From contig CALUOR010000001.1 of assembly GCA_944322285.1 (NCBI GenBank), positions 62,001-126,000 on the forward strand: a stretch of 64,000 nucleotides of DNA, in the 5' to 3' direction. The notes beneath the pieces are model-generated. The model was given only the letters and a program-made list of their open reading frames with translations. It ran no database searches and was not told where the DNA came from. The DNA comes from an uncultured Bacteroides sp. (GTDB lineage: Bacteria; Bacteroidota; Bacteroidia; Bacteroidales; Bacteroidaceae). Position 1 is the stretch's first letter, and the number at the start of each line of letters is the position of its first letter. Shown here piece after piece: positions 1 to 8,878 of the stretch. Made by a program: the position numbers and the translations under genes.

Positions 1-131
1 CGCTCGCGAATGTGATCAATAACATGTACAGCGTCCACATAGGTAGCTGCCGGAATGAACATACCATTGACCACACTACGAATGTGGTCAATGGTTGTTC
101 GTTGGGTTCCTATATAGACATTGTACTGCAT
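1..131 (-). CDS. Partial CDS, N-terminal 43 residues only; product not established
   Basis: An ATG at 129-131 on the minus strand opens a frame that runs off the window edge without a stop. The visible product begins MQYNVYIGTQRTTIDHIRS and shows no recognisable motif. It starts 29 bases after the stop of the response-regulator gene and has the same direction, so the two are probably co-transcribed. In Bacteroides, short receiver proteins can precede undecaprenyl-phosphate sugar transferases or other envelope-polysaccharide genes; that is only a guess here. The rest of the gene, outside the window, is needed for any function. Confidence 0.5.
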   Translation of the reverse strand, partial: MQYNVYIGTQRTTIDHIRSVVNGMFIPAATYVDAVHVIDHIRE

Positions 132-160
132 AAATTGTTTGTTTTGTTTTTGTTCTGTTT

Positions 161-526
161 TTATAAGTATTTCTTGATGCGCGCCTTTAATTCTAAGGGA
201 TTGAATGGCTTTACAATGTAGTCATCAGCTCCAGCCTCGAAAGCGCGGATACGTTCATCGGTACTTTCCGCGCTAGATAGAATTACCACAGGAATGGGTT
301 TATATAAGGGGTTGCTTTTCAGGAAGGCTAAAAACTCATCGCCCGACATAAGCGGCATGCGCATGTCCGTAATGATGAGTGCGGGTCTGTTACCTTGGTC
401 AAGCCACTCGATAGCACTCGGCGCATTCTCAAAGTAAAGCAATCGGTTTCCGTCCTCTTCCAAATAGGTCTTGAGGATTTTCCCGATGGTGGGTTTGTCA
501 TCTATGAATGCTATTGTTTTGTTCAT
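161..526 (-). CDS. Stand-alone response regulator receiver protein
   Basis: This 121-residue protein is one CheY-like receiver domain with no output domain. The acidic pair D9/D10, the phospho-acceptor D54 (in ITDMRMP), the switch Ser at S84 and the conserved K106 (in VKPF) are all present, so it should be phosphorylated by a histidine kinase. With no DNA-binding domain it probably works by protein contact or as a phosphorelay intermediate. It lies 18 bases after the LruC lipoprotein gene and 29 bases before a partial gene, all on the minus strand, which suggests one operon. No kinase gene is visible in the window. Confidence 0.93.
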   Translation of the reverse strand: MNKTIAFIDDKPTIGKILKTYLEEDGNRLLYFENAPSAIEWLDQGNRPALIITDMRMPLMSGDEFLAFLKSNPLYKPIPVVILSSAESTDERIRAFEAGADDYIVKPFNPLELKARIKKYL

Positions 527-544
527 TATTTCTATTTATTATTC

Positions 545-2908
545 TTATCTATACACTCTGTCCTCATTGGGATTATTATACCAATCCTGATATGTGTTTC
601 TGTCCTTGGCCCAATAGATGAAGTCCGGATAGGCTCCAGCAGAAGGGTCAGACGTAATGGATATGTTCACGGTCTCCAGTGGGTATTTGAACAGATAGGG
701 TACGCATACAGCCCACGTGTTGTTTCCTGCTAAGTCAAGATTTTCTTTTTGTACAGTGCCGTAAGTCGTGGCACCATAATTCCAAAACTCGTACAAATGC
801 ACCTCCATGCGTTGTTGCATGGTTTTGTAGGGATAGCAGATGAAAAAATCCAGATTGTCTTTAGAAAATAATGGTTCTTGGTGGCTTTGGTCGGTCAGCT
901 CAATGATAATCTCGTATGTACGCGCATCAGCTGTAACGCCATTTTCCGCGGCACCTGTATTGATAAGCGTGCCTACTTCTTTACCCAACACCTCGTGTAC
1001 TTCTCCGGCTATGGGGATAATGACTTCATCTCCAGTGCCGTCTTCCATCAATGTCCCGCTATTGAATTTGAACTGGTTATAGGGACTATTGAAGGACTTT
1101 TGGAACGTCTTTTTATCCCCTCCATCCGTCACTTCTAATATATCAGCCGGAGTGATGCCTACAATGCGCAATCCCACACCTACCGCCTTGCTGGCTCCGG
1201 CTGCAGCCAAGGTGATGTTCAATTGTATTTTACGTATGTTGTTTGTATTTTTCTCCCGTTGGCATTCGGTGGTTACATCCAAAACCACGTCATTAAAGTC
1301 ATAATCGCCCACCAAGGGATAATTGTCTTCGAACACGTAGGTACAACTGAACAGTTCATCTGGTAGTCTCCAATCATCATCGGGGTCCGGAGTCGGTTCT
1401 GGCTCAGGTTCAGGATCTTCACCTCCTTGTTCTTCATCTCCTGTTCCGTCACCTCCTATTTCCTCATCTCCTGTTTCCGGTTCCTCTACAATGGGTTTAT
1501 TTTCTGTATATCCATTGCAGGCACTTGCTTCTATATAGACGTTGGCGTGCTGAACTCTGTTTATGTCACATTGTCCATTTCCATTTGCCACAAAGATTTC
1601 GAGATTAGGAGCGGATGCGTTAGTCTCGAAATGGATATAGCCCGTACACGATCCCGTGCCGCTTTCCAAATCATTTGCCAAACGGAAAAGGGCTTGTTCG
1701 CCATCTGTGGCTGGACCATTCACTGAACCATCCAACAAGGTCGTACTCGTAACGTTGATGAACGAATTGTCGCTCATATTGACAGCAGAGTTTCCTCCAG
1801 GTCTGAATGTGTTGCAGGTCATGTATGAAGCAGGGTGCATTTCAAGTGATGCATTTGTAAATGTATCGCAAAAGATGTAGCAATGATTGGCAATGAAACC
1901 GTCTTCGCCTCCTATTGTCATATTAGATTCCAGTTTGCCATAATTATAGAGGGTCGTACCAGCGTTTATCGTAATGTCTCCGCCGATGCTTATGACACCA
2001 CTATTATAATTAAGACCGGTATTTTCAAACCTTATGCTGCTATGACCATTACTATAAATGTCCGGTTCAGAGGTATTGTTGGTGCTGTAATCTCCCAATA
2101 CGATTAAAGAAGAACTACCCGTGAAATGTAAAGCATGGGGGCTTCCGTGCAATGCGATAGAGCCGCCTTCTTCCACGACAATCTGCACATTATCTGGTAT
2201 AATAGTCTCCTTGTTAATGCCTAACTCAGTTCCTGCCGCTACAATAAGAATAATGTTTCCATTGGGATTCTCGCTGATTTCAAGTCCAGTAACATTTTTT
2301 TTAGATGTCTTGTATATGCCTTGAGTCAAATCTTCTTTCCCGTCATATTCTGTAGCTTCGGCCAACATTTCCTCTATTTGGGCTTGCGTATACGGACATT
2401 CTGCCCCGTTATAGCGGGTTGTAGCTTTTGTCCGGCTTCGTGCTTGCTGGCTGTTTCTCCACCCTAAGTAGGCGGTCAGTTGTCCGCCCGATATTTTGAC
2501 TGGCTTTACTGACACGCGTCCCTTTGCATCGATACGTGCCACATAAAGGGTCTGCAGGGTGGACGGATAATCGACAGTAGTGGTAAAGTGAAGGTCGTGA
2601 TTGGCGGTGCCCTCGCCCAAAAGTTTGGCACCTGATGTAGGGTCTAAAGGATTAGCTGTATAGATACGTACAATATAGTCCGTGCCCCAATCTTCATACA
2701 CCGCTATGTCTACGGGTAAGCGGTTGGTCATCTTCCAGTCCATTTCAGGATCGATGTCCTTTACTGGGAAACGGTCCTGATAAGCGGCTTTCACCTTCTC
2801 GGCATTGAACACGTCTGTGGTACAACCGGAATATGCACAAGCGATGCAAAAAACACCTACAACGCACCTTATAAACATATTTTTATGACTTCCATTTATG
2901 GTTCTCAT
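545..2908 (-). CDS. LruC-domain (DUF4842-type) surface lipoprotein
   Basis: The 787-residue product starts with a lipoprotein signal: a hydrophobic stretch at about 11-28 and a lipobox Cys at C29 (AYSGC). A second in-frame ATG at 2876-2878 (M11) would give a more usual signal length and may be the true start. The middle is rich in Asn/Gly/Ser and looks like a beta-helix (about 200-470). A Pro/Glu/Asp/Gly linker follows at about 474-520. The C-terminal third carries the LruC hallmark (VFEDNYPLVGDYDFNDVVLD), an acidic D-x-D-F/M-N-D-V pattern. It is probably anchored in the outer membrane; the function of LruC domains is not known to me. A second LruC protein lies at 46498-48486. Confidence 0.82.
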   Translation of the reverse strand: MRTINGSHKNMFIRCVVGVFCIACAYSGCTTDVFNAEKVKAAYQDRFPVKDIDPEMDWKMTNRLPVDIAVYEDWGTDYIVRIYTANPLDPTSGAKLLGEGTANHDLHFTTTVDYPSTLQTLYVARIDAKGRVSVKPVKISGGQLTAYLGWRNSQQARSRTKATTRYNGAECPYTQAQIEEMLAEATEYDGKEDLTQGIYKTSKKNVTGLEISENPNGNIILIVAAGTELGINKETIIPDNVQIVVEEGGSIALHGSPHALHFTGSSSLIVLGDYSTNNTSEPDIYSNGHSSIRFENTGLNYNSGVISIGGDITINAGTTLYNYGKLESNMTIGGEDGFIANHCYIFCDTFTNASLEMHPASYMTCNTFRPGGNSAVNMSDNSFINVTSTTLLDGSVNGPATDGEQALFRLANDLESGTGSCTGYIHFETNASAPNLEIFVANGNGQCDINRVQHANVYIEASACNGYTENKPIVEEPETGDEEIGGDGTGDEEQGGEDPEPEPEPTPDPDDDWRLPDELFSCTYVFEDNYPLVGDYDFNDVVLDVTTECQREKNTNNIRKIQLNITLAAAGASKAVGVGLRIVGITPADILEVTDGGDKKTFQKSFNSPYNQFKFNSGTLMEDGTGDEVIIPIAGEVHEVLGKEVGTLINTGAAENGVTADARTYEIIIELTDQSHQEPLFSKDNLDFFICYPYKTMQQRMEVHLYEFWNYGATTYGTVQKENLDLAGNNTWAVCVPYLFKYPLETVNISITSDPSAGAYPDFIYWAKDRNTYQDWYNNPNEDRVYR

Positions 2909-2933
2909 ATAAATTGTCTGCTTTGTCTACTTG

Positions 2934-2941
2934 CAAAAATA
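2934..2941 (-). promoter_or_regulatory. Bacteroidales -7 box for the LruC lipoprotein gene
   Basis: TATTTTTG on the minus strand matches TAnnTTTG. It lies 26 bases before the first ATG and about 56 before the second. Confidence 0.5.
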
Positions 2942-3219
2942 AAGATTTGTTTTTATTTCAATCCTTTTACAATCCTGTAAAATGTTTTGTCTTAACACTA
3001 TTTAAGTGTTTCTGTGCTTTTGTCCTGTTCAGCTTTTGTGCTTCAAAGGTATTTAAAAAAGGCATTGTTAGGTTGTATGAGTAATATACAATTCTATATA
3101 CAAAGACATAAGTCGCTCATTTTTAGCCATAAACAAGAATCAGTCCCTAATTATAGGAAACGACCTCAGTGCTTTCAAAAGCAATTTTTACGTTATCACA
3201 CGCCCTCTTTACGTTTTTC
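2942..3219. other. Intergenic region without a visible gene
   Basis: This AT-rich stretch separates the asparaginase gene from the LruC promoter; both genes run on the minus strand. No start/stop pair with coding character, clear terminator hairpin or long repeat was seen. Confidence 0.5.
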
Positions 3220-4272
3220 TTATTCCCCCTTGGTGATTTCCCCCGCCAGGTCGGACTCCATCAGACGACGGATGTCCGCCACGGGCAGTCCATGCCCCAG
3301 GAGGAACATCAGCTTGGTGACGGCGCACTCCGGGGTGCTGTCGTACCCGCTCAGCACGCCCGCCTGCAAAAGTTGGAGGCCGGTTCCGTAACGGGCCATC
3401 TCCACCGCTCCCTTGGGACACTGGGTGATATTGACGATGACAATGCCCCGCTCCGTGGCTTGCTTCAGGAGGCGGATGAGCCATTCTTTTTGGGGGGCGT
3501 TTCCCGAGCCGTAGGTCTTGAATACCACAGCTTTGAGTTCCGGCACCTGGAGAACGGAGTGGACGATGTTCTCGCGGATGCCCGGGAAGAGGGTGAGCAT
3601 CACTACATTGGTGTCGAACAAGTAATGAGGCTTCATGGGCCTGGTAGGGTCAGGACGGCGGATGAGATGCTCTTCATAACGTATGTGGACGCCTACTTTG
3701 GCCAACGGGGGACAGTTGAACGAGCGGAAGGCGTTGAAGTTTTCGGCGTTAATCTTCGTGGTGCGGTTGCCTCGCATCAGTTCGTTTTCGAAAAAGATGC
3801 ACACTTCGGGCACCATGGGCGACCCGTCCGAGCGGCGTGCGGAAGCTATCTCGATGGCCGTGATAAGATTCTCCTTGCCGTCGGTGCGCAGCATGCCGAT
3901 GGGCAGTTGCGAGCCGGTCAGGATAACGGGCTTGCCCAGGTTCTCCAGCATGAAACTCAGGGCACTGGCGGTGTAGGCCATGGTGTCCGTGCCGTGTAGG
4001 ATGACGAATCCGTCGTACTCCTCGTAACGGTCGGTGATGATGCGCACGATTTTAGCCCATAACGCCGGCTCCATGTCGGACGAGTCGATGGGCGGATTGA
4101 ACTGGTAGGTGTCGATGCGGCAATTGAAACGTTTCAGTTCGGGCACATGCTTCAGCAGCTCGCTGAACTTGAAACTCTCCAAAGCTCCGGTTTCAGGATT
4201 CTCTATCATGCCGATGGTTCCGCCCGTGTAGATGAGCAGCACCGAGGGGTTATTTGTCTGGTTCATACGCAT
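3220..4272 (-). CDS. ansA: Type I (cytoplasmic) L-asparaginase
   Basis: The enzyme hydrolyses L-asparagine to aspartate and ammonia. The 350-residue protein has no signal peptide, as expected for the cytoplasmic type I form. Both threonine motifs are present: T16 in IYTGGTIG and T95-D96 in HGTDTMAY. The catalytic Lys fits K173 in GNRTTK. Length agrees with E. coli AnsA (about 338). The track start at 4272 (MRMNQ) and the ATG two codons later are both possible. A -7 box lies about 30 bases upstream. The gene stands alone, with the HTH remnant diverging from it. Confidence 0.94.
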   Translation of the reverse strand: MRMNQTNNPSVLLIYTGGTIGMIENPETGALESFKFSELLKHVPELKRFNCRIDTYQFNPPIDSSDMEPALWAKIVRIITDRYEEYDGFVILHGTDTMAYTASALSFMLENLGKPVILTGSQLPIGMLRTDGKENLITAIEIASARRSDGSPMVPEVCIFFENELMRGNRTTKINAENFNAFRSFNCPPLAKVGVHIRYEEHLIRRPDPTRPMKPHYLFDTNVVMLTLFPGIRENIVHSVLQVPELKAVVFKTYGSGNAPQKEWLIRLLKQATERGIVIVNITQCPKGAVEMARYGTGLQLLQAGVLSGYDSTPECAVTKLMFLLGHGLPVADIRRLMESDLAGEITKGE

Positions 4273-4301
4273 TGTGTTAGGCTATAGGTAGATGTTCGGC
4301 G

Positions 4302-4309
4302 CAAAGATA
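4302..4309 (-). promoter_or_regulatory. -7 box for the asparaginase gene
   Basis: TATCTTTG on the minus strand matches TAnnTTTG exactly and ends 30 bases before the start codon. Confidence 0.65.
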
Positions 4310-4402
4310 CGCATTTCTTCTGACAATTTGATATAGTTCATTCGGTTTTATACCTATATTAAATAATACTGCGCTAAAGTTGCAAGATATTGAAACTTTC
4401 TC

Positions 4403-4410
4403 TATCTTTG
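4403..4410 (+). promoter_or_regulatory. -7 box in front of the HTH remnant and DUF308 gene
   Basis: TATCTTTG matches TAnnTTTG. It sits directly before the truncated HTH reading frame and is the only visible promoter for the membrane protein gene at 4565. Confidence 0.6.
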
Positions 4411-4413
4411 CGG

Positions 4414-4548
4414 TATGAGAGGAATAGTTCGACCAAGTCGTACATATCGCGCATCGAGAACGGGCTGGTGATGCCCAGTGTGGCCACGTTCTACCGTATT
4501 ATGAATGCACTGGGCATGCGGATAGAAATCTTGAAACCTATAATGTAA
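4414..4548 (+). pseudogene. C-terminal remnant of an XRE/HigA-type HTH regulator or antitoxin
   Basis: The frame ending at the TAA at 4546-4548 reads SSTKSYISRIENGLVMPS, then ATFYRIMNALGMRIEILKP. This is the recognition-helix half and C-terminus of an XRE-family helix-turn-helix (S-x-S-x-I-S-R-I-E-N-G followed by P-S-x-x-T-x-x-R-I). The first helices and a start codon are missing: the frame opens only four codons after the -7 box. It looks like a deletion that fused the promoter region to the gene's 3' half. Such regulators often pair with RelE/HigB-type toxins, but no toxin gene is visible next to it. It is 16 bases upstream of the DUF308 gene. Confidence 0.65.
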
Positions 4549-4564
4549 GGAAAAGGAGGAAGAT

Positions 4565-5131
4565 ATGAAAAGCGTGAATTACTCCCTGATGCGCACCATC
4601 TGCGCCTTGGTCATCGGCTTGGTGCTGGTGCTGTTTCCCGCTCAGGCGGGCGAATATTTAGTGCTTACCGTCGGCATTGTATTTATGGTGCCCTCACTTA
4701 TTACCCTCATCGGTTACTTCGCCCGGAAGTCCGAAGGGCGTTTCCGTTTCCCGGTAGAGGCTTTGGGTAGCCTGCTCTTCGGCTTGTGGCTGGTCATCAT
4801 GCCCGGTTTCTTCGCCGATCTGCTGACCTTCGTGCTGGGCTTCATCCTGATGCTGGGCGGCGTGCAGCAGATAGCTTCGCTCGTGGCGGCCCGTCGGTGG
4901 ATGTCCGTGCCGGGAGGTTTCTACGTGGTGCCCGTGCTCATTCTGCTGGCGGGGCTGGTGTCGTTGTTCAATCCTACGGGCACCCGCTCTACGGTGTTTG
5001 TCATCATCGGCGTCGCGAGCCTTTGCTATGCCCTTAGCGAACTGTTGACGTGGTTAAAGTTCGGCAGAAAGCGCCCGCGTCCGGACGTGCCGGCTCAGGG
5101 CGACATCGAGGACGCTGAAATCATTGGCTGA
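4565..5131 (+). CDS. HdeD/DUF308-like inner membrane protein
   Basis: The 188-residue protein is almost wholly hydrophobic, with about six membrane segments arranged as three hairpins (near 9-27, 31-52, 66-83, 87-108, 118-134, 142-161) and a charged C-terminal tail (about 165-188) ending in an acidic stretch. This fits the DUF308/HdeD family, membrane proteins linked in enterobacteria to acid resistance; the role in Bacteroidales is unknown. AAGGAGG lies about ten bases before the ATG, a strong Shine-Dalgarno for this genome. It follows the HTH remnant and probably shares its promoter. Confidence 0.8.
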   Translation: MKSVNYSLMRTICALVIGLVLVLFPAQAGEYLVLTVGIVFMVPSLITLIGYFARKSEGRFRFPVEALGSLLFGLWLVIMPGFFADLLTFVLGFILMLGGVQQIASLVAARRWMSVPGGFYVVPVLILLAGLVSLFNPTGTRSTVFVIIGVASLCYALSELLTWLKFGRKRPRPDVPAQGDIEDAEIIG

Positions 5132-5152
5132 GCGGGAAAACTTAAGTTTTAT

Positions 5153-5307
5153 AAATGGGAATTTAGCGCGCGCAAGTGCGCTTTAAATGAAGAATTAAGA
5201 ATGAAGAATTAAGAATTAGGCTGCGCTGTTCGTGTACACAATCACGCCGCATGGTTATTCTTCATTCTTAATTCATCATTCTTCATTTAAAAGATAAATT
5301 ATCATTT
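5153..5307. repeat. Modular inverted-repeat element, copy A
   Basis: The element is bounded by AAATGGGAATTTA (5153-5165) and TAAATTATCATTT (5295-5307), imperfect inverted repeats of each other. Inside are a GC-rich small hairpin (GCGCGCGCAAGTGCGC), long arms built of gaattaagaatgaag-type repeats, and a central block starting GGCTGCGCTGT and ending CGCCGCATGG. Its right end is 10 bases before the M23 peptidase ATG. Copies with the same termini occur at 8879, 37024, 43186, 46207 and elsewhere. It could act as an RNA hairpin in the leader, as a terminator/attenuator, or be a non-autonomous mobile element. Confidence 0.85.
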
Positions 5308-5317
5308 ACTTTTAAGA

Positions 5318-6970
5318 ATGAGAGAAATTGTAACCATCTGTTTGGCTTGGCTGGCTTGCCTCATGCAGGCGTCGGAGGCGGATTCATTGCGCTTTGCCAA
5401 TCCCTTTGAACATCCTATCGCCTTCAGCGGCAACTTCGGCGAGTTGCGTGCCAACCACTTTCACGGGGGGCTGGACTTCAAGACGCAGGGCGTGTCGGGC
5501 AAGGCGGTGCATGCTTTGGCGGACGGGTATGTGTCGCGCATACGGGTGACGCATGGCTCGGGCTACGTGCTCCACGTGACTTACGACAATGGCTATGAGA
5601 CCATCAACCGACATCTGAGCGCTTTTACGGATGACATGGCCCGTCGGGTGAAAGACCTGCAATACGAGCGCGAGAGTTGGGAAGTGGACATCACGCCCCG
5701 GCCGGAAGAATACCCCGTGAAACGTGGCCAACTGATAGCTTATAGCGGCAACACGGGCTATTCCTTCGGACCGCATCTGCATTTGGATGTCATCGAACTG
5801 GCCACGGGCGAATATGTGGACCCCTTGCCTTTCTTCGCCTCTCAGGTAAAGGACCGCACGGCTCCGCGCGCCACGGGTTTCATGCTTTTCCCACAAGCGG
5901 GCAGGGGAGTGGTGAACGGGCGCGCCGATCCGCAACGTTTTCCCGCCGGACGAACGCAGGAAATCACGGCATGGGGTGAGATTGGCGCAGGCGTCCGGGC
6001 GTATGACTATATGGACGGAGTGCATAATAAATATGGTGTACGTACCGTAGTGCTCCGGGTGGACGGGCATGAAGTGTTTCGTAGCGAGGTAGACCGCTTC
6101 GCTTATCGGGAAAACCGTTACATCAACTCCTGGACGTATGAAGGCTACATGAAATCTTTCATTGACCCGGGCAATCGTTTGCGTATGCTTCATGTCTCAG
6201 ACGGGAAGCGGGGCATAGTGACCATTGACGAAGAACGACCCTACCGCTTTGAGTACACGCTGAGCGATGCCTTGGGAAACACGTCGCGTGCGAGCTTTAC
6301 GGTGCAGGGACGGCGCACGGAGATTCCCCAAGTGGAACACCGGGAGCGATATACTTTGCGTTGGAACCGCGTGAACTACCTGCAAGAACCGGGCTTGACG
6401 CTGATACTTCCCCGCGGGACGCTCTATGAGGACGCCTATCTGAATTATGCCCTGCAAGGCGACACGTCCGACATTGCTTACACCTACCGGTTCAACGAGC
6501 GTCCCATCCCCCTGCATCGGGCTTGCACCTTGCGCATCGGGTTGCGCCGGCGTCCTGTGGCGGACAGTGCCAAGTACTACGTGGCCAGCGTCTCTCCCAA
6601 AGGACGCAAGCGGAGCGTGGGCGGACGCATGGACGGAAACAGCATGTGGGTGAAGGTGAGCGAACTGGGCACGTACACCGTATGTGTGGACACAATCCCT
6701 CCCGTGCTCACGCCTATACGTCCTTCCGGTTGGGGGCGCACGGGGCGCATCGTCATCAAGGCGCGCGACCGAGAGACGGGCATCGCCGCTTACCGGGGCA
6801 CCCTCGACGGGAAGTACGCCCTCTTCGGCAAGCCCAATGCCATCAAGGGCGACCTGGTGTGCGTGCTGGATCCTGAGCGGGTGAAGAAAGGCGGAAGCCA
6901 CGAGCTGGTGATGAGTGTGACGGACGCCTGCGGTAACGTGACCACGGAAACGTATCAGTTTGTTTGGTGA
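5318..6970 (+). CDS. M23 family (LytM-like) metallopeptidase, exported
   Basis: A probable zinc endopeptidase acting on peptidoglycan cross-bridges in the periplasm. The 550-residue protein starts with a signal peptide (about 1-21). The M23 metal and catalytic residues are intact: H49 and D53 in HFHGGLD, and H153/H155 in PHLHLD. The M23 domain spans about 30-175; the remaining 375 residues look like beta-sandwich modules of the kind seen in Bacteroidetes M23 proteins. The ATG follows the right end of element A by ten bases, with no clear Shine-Dalgarno and no -7 box between the element and the DUF308 gene, so transcription may read through the element. Confidence 0.9.
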   Translation: MREIVTICLAWLACLMQASEADSLRFANPFEHPIAFSGNFGELRANHFHGGLDFKTQGVSGKAVHALADGYVSRIRVTHGSGYVLHVTYDNGYETINRHLSAFTDDMARRVKDLQYERESWEVDITPRPEEYPVKRGQLIAYSGNTGYSFGPHLHLDVIELATGEYVDPLPFFASQVKDRTAPRATGFMLFPQAGRGVVNGRADPQRFPAGRTQEITAWGEIGAGVRAYDYMDGVHNKYGVRTVVLRVDGHEVFRSEVDRFAYRENRYINSWTYEGYMKSFIDPGNRLRMLHVSDGKRGIVTIDEERPYRFEYTLSDALGNTSRASFTVQGRRTEIPQVEHRERYTLRWNRVNYLQEPGLTLILPRGTLYEDAYLNYALQGDTSDIAYTYRFNERPIPLHRACTLRIGLRRRPVADSAKYYVASVSPKGRKRSVGGRMDGNSMWVKVSELGTYTVCVDTIPPVLTPIRPSGWGRTGRIVIKARDRETGIAAYRGTLDGKYALFGKPNAIKGDLVCVLDPERVKKGGSHELVMSVTDACGNVTTETYQFVW

Positions 6971-6981
6971 AACTATTTTCG

Positions 6982-6989
6982 TATATTTG
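6982..6989 (+). promoter_or_regulatory. -7 box for the C69 dipeptidase gene
   Basis: TATATTTG matches TAnnTTTG, 12 bases after the M23 stop codon. Transcription from here would carry the inverted repeat at 7004-7155 in the 5' leader. Confidence 0.55.
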
Positions 6990-7003
6990 CACGGATTAAT
7001 TCT

Positions 7004-7155
7004 AAATGGGAATTTAGCGGGCTGAATTAGGAGAACGCAGACTACGCAGACGGGCGCAGAGGCTCGCGGAAAATAAAGGGCTTCGCCTGTCTGCACAAAG
7101 AAAAAAATATAAGTCTGCGTTCATCTGTGTATTCTGCGTCGTCTGCGTTCCCCAG
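7004..7155. repeat. Modular inverted-repeat element, copy G (CGCAGA-type arms)
   Basis: The left end AAATGGGAATTTA (7004-7016) is identical to copies A, B and D. The arms differ: about 7030-7062 consists of repeats of the AACGCAGACTACGCAGA kind, and its reverse complement recurs at about 7117-7155. The right terminus is degenerate or absent. The element falls wholly between the promoter at 6982 and the dipeptidase ATG at 7191. Confidence 0.7.
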
Positions 7156-7190
7156 ACAATTAAACTTACTAAATAAAATAAGAGATAAAA

Positions 7191-8834
7191 ATGAAAATGA
7201 AAGCATTGACGCTTGCCGTCCTGTTTGTGGCGGCATCTGTAACGGAGGCATGGGCCTGCACCAACCTGATTGTGGGGCGGAATGCCTCGGCCGACGGGTC
7301 GACCATCGTGTCCTATTCGGCCGATTCTTACGGCCTGTTTGGCGAGTTGTATTACTATCCCGCTGGGATGCACCCGAAGGGGACAATGATAGACGTACAC
7401 GAATGGGACACCGGCAAGTACCTGGGGCGGATAGAACAGGTGCGCCAGACGTACAGCGTCATAGGCAACATGAACGAATTCCAACTGACCATCGGCGAGA
7501 CCACCTTTGGCGGACGTCCCGAACTGGTGGATACAACGGGCGTTATCGACTATGGCAGCCTGATATATTTAGGATTGCAACGTTCACGTACCGCCCGCGA
7601 AGCCATCAAGGTGATGACGGACCTGGTGCAGGAATACGGGTATTATAGCAGCGGGGAATCGTTCACCATCGCCGACCCCAACGAAGTATGGATTATGGAG
7701 ATGATAGGCAAAGGACCCGGTGTGCGCGGCGCCGTATGGGTGGCCGTGCGTGTGCCGGACGATTGCATTGCGGCCCATGCCAACCAAAGCCGCATCCGTC
7801 AGTTTGACATGAAGGACAAGGACAACTGCCTGTACTCGCCCGATGTCATATCGTTTGCCCGCGAGAAAGGATACTTCAGCGGGGTGAACAAGGACTTCAG
7901 TTTTGCCGACGCTTATTCGCCCACGGACTTTGGCATGTTGCGCTATTGCGAGGCGCGTGTGTGGAGCTTCTACAACATGTTTACCGACCGGGGCGAGGAA
8001 TTCCTGCCCTACATTGAAGGCAAAAGCAGCACGCCGATGCCCCTGTATGTGAAGCCCAACCGTAAAATCTCCGTGCAGGACATCAAGAACGCCATGCGCG
8101 ACCACTACGAAGGCACTCCGCTCGACCTCAGTCAGGACTTTGGCGCGGGGCCTCACCACGCCCCTTACCGCCTCTCTCCGCTGGATTTCGAAGTGAACGG
8201 ACAGAAGTACTTCAATGAGCGTCCCATCTCTACGCAACAGACAGGCTTTGTCTTCGTGGCTCAGATGCGTGCCGACCTGCCTGACGCCGTGGGCGGTGTA
8301 TTGTGGTTCGGGGTGGACGATGCCAACATGACCGTGTTTACGCCCGTGTATTGTTGCGCCGACCGTGTGCCCGAATGCTATACACGGGTTGACGGAGCCG
8401 ATTATATCACTTTCTCCTGGAAGTCCTCTTTTTGGGTGTTCAATTGGGTGGCCAACATGGTATATCCCCGCTACGACCTGATGATTGGCGATGTGCGGGC
8501 TACGCAGACCGAGATAGAAACCACCTTCAACCAGGCACAGGAAGGCATTGAGTCCGCCGCCCTCAAGTTGCTGGAGGCTAATCCCGCCCAGGCCAAAGCC
8601 CTGCTGACCAACTACACGCAGATGGCCGCGCAGAGTACGCATGACGCTTGGAAGCGCTTGGGTGAGTTTCTGGTGGTGAAATATAACGACGGGGTCGTAA
8701 GACGCATGAAGGACGGCAAGTTTGAACGCAACGCCATCGGCCAGCCGGCGGGTGTCATCCGTCCGGGCTATCCGAAAGAGTTTCTGGAAGAATATGTGAA
8801 ACAAACCGGCAACCGTTATAAAATACCTGAATAA
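7191..8834 (+). CDS. C69 family dipeptidase, exported
   Basis: The 547-residue protein belongs to the Ntn-hydrolase peptidases of family C69. A signal peptide ends at AWA, placing C23 (in WACTNLIVG) at the mature N-terminus; in this family the N-terminal Cys is the nucleophile, so export and activation may be a single cut. The stretch NASADGSTIVSYSADSYG follows, as in family members that accept short peptides. It is likely periplasmic and involved in peptide use or envelope turnover. A second ATG lies two codons in. A -7 box lies about 200 bases upstream, so the transcript should have a long leader containing element G. Confidence 0.88.
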   Translation: MKMKALTLAVLFVAASVTEAWACTNLIVGRNASADGSTIVSYSADSYGLFGELYYYPAGMHPKGTMIDVHEWDTGKYLGRIEQVRQTYSVIGNMNEFQLTIGETTFGGRPELVDTTGVIDYGSLIYLGLQRSRTAREAIKVMTDLVQEYGYYSSGESFTIADPNEVWIMEMIGKGPGVRGAVWVAVRVPDDCIAAHANQSRIRQFDMKDKDNCLYSPDVISFAREKGYFSGVNKDFSFADAYSPTDFGMLRYCEARVWSFYNMFTDRGEEFLPYIEGKSSTPMPLYVKPNRKISVQDIKNAMRDHYEGTPLDLSQDFGAGPHHAPYRLSPLDFEVNGQKYFNERPISTQQTGFVFVAQMRADLPDAVGGVLWFGVDDANMTVFTPVYCCADRVPECYTRVDGADYITFSWKSSFWVFNWVANMVYPRYDLMIGDVRATQTEIETTFNQAQEGIESAALKLLEANPAQAKALLTNYTQMAAQSTHDAWKRLGEFLVVKYNDGVVRRMKDGKFERNAIGQPAGVIRPGYPKEFLEEYVKQTGNRYKIPE

Positions 8835-8836
8835 TA

Positions 8837-8867
8837 TTTGTTTATTCAATTATACTCGTTACCTTTG
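8837..8867 (+). promoter_or_regulatory. Promoter (TTTG / TACCTTTG) for the phosphohexomutase gene
   Basis: TTTG at 8837-8840 and TACCTTTG at 8860-8867, 19 bases apart, give a textbook Bacteroides promoter. It ends 12 bases before element B, so the element lies in the leader RNA. Confidence 0.75.
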
Positions 8868-8878
8868 TGGGGGAAGAG

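Noticed and set aside
3169..3999. Plus-strand frame of 276 codons opposite asparaginase
   Set aside because: Asparaginase motifs are complete on the minus strand, so this is a shadow.
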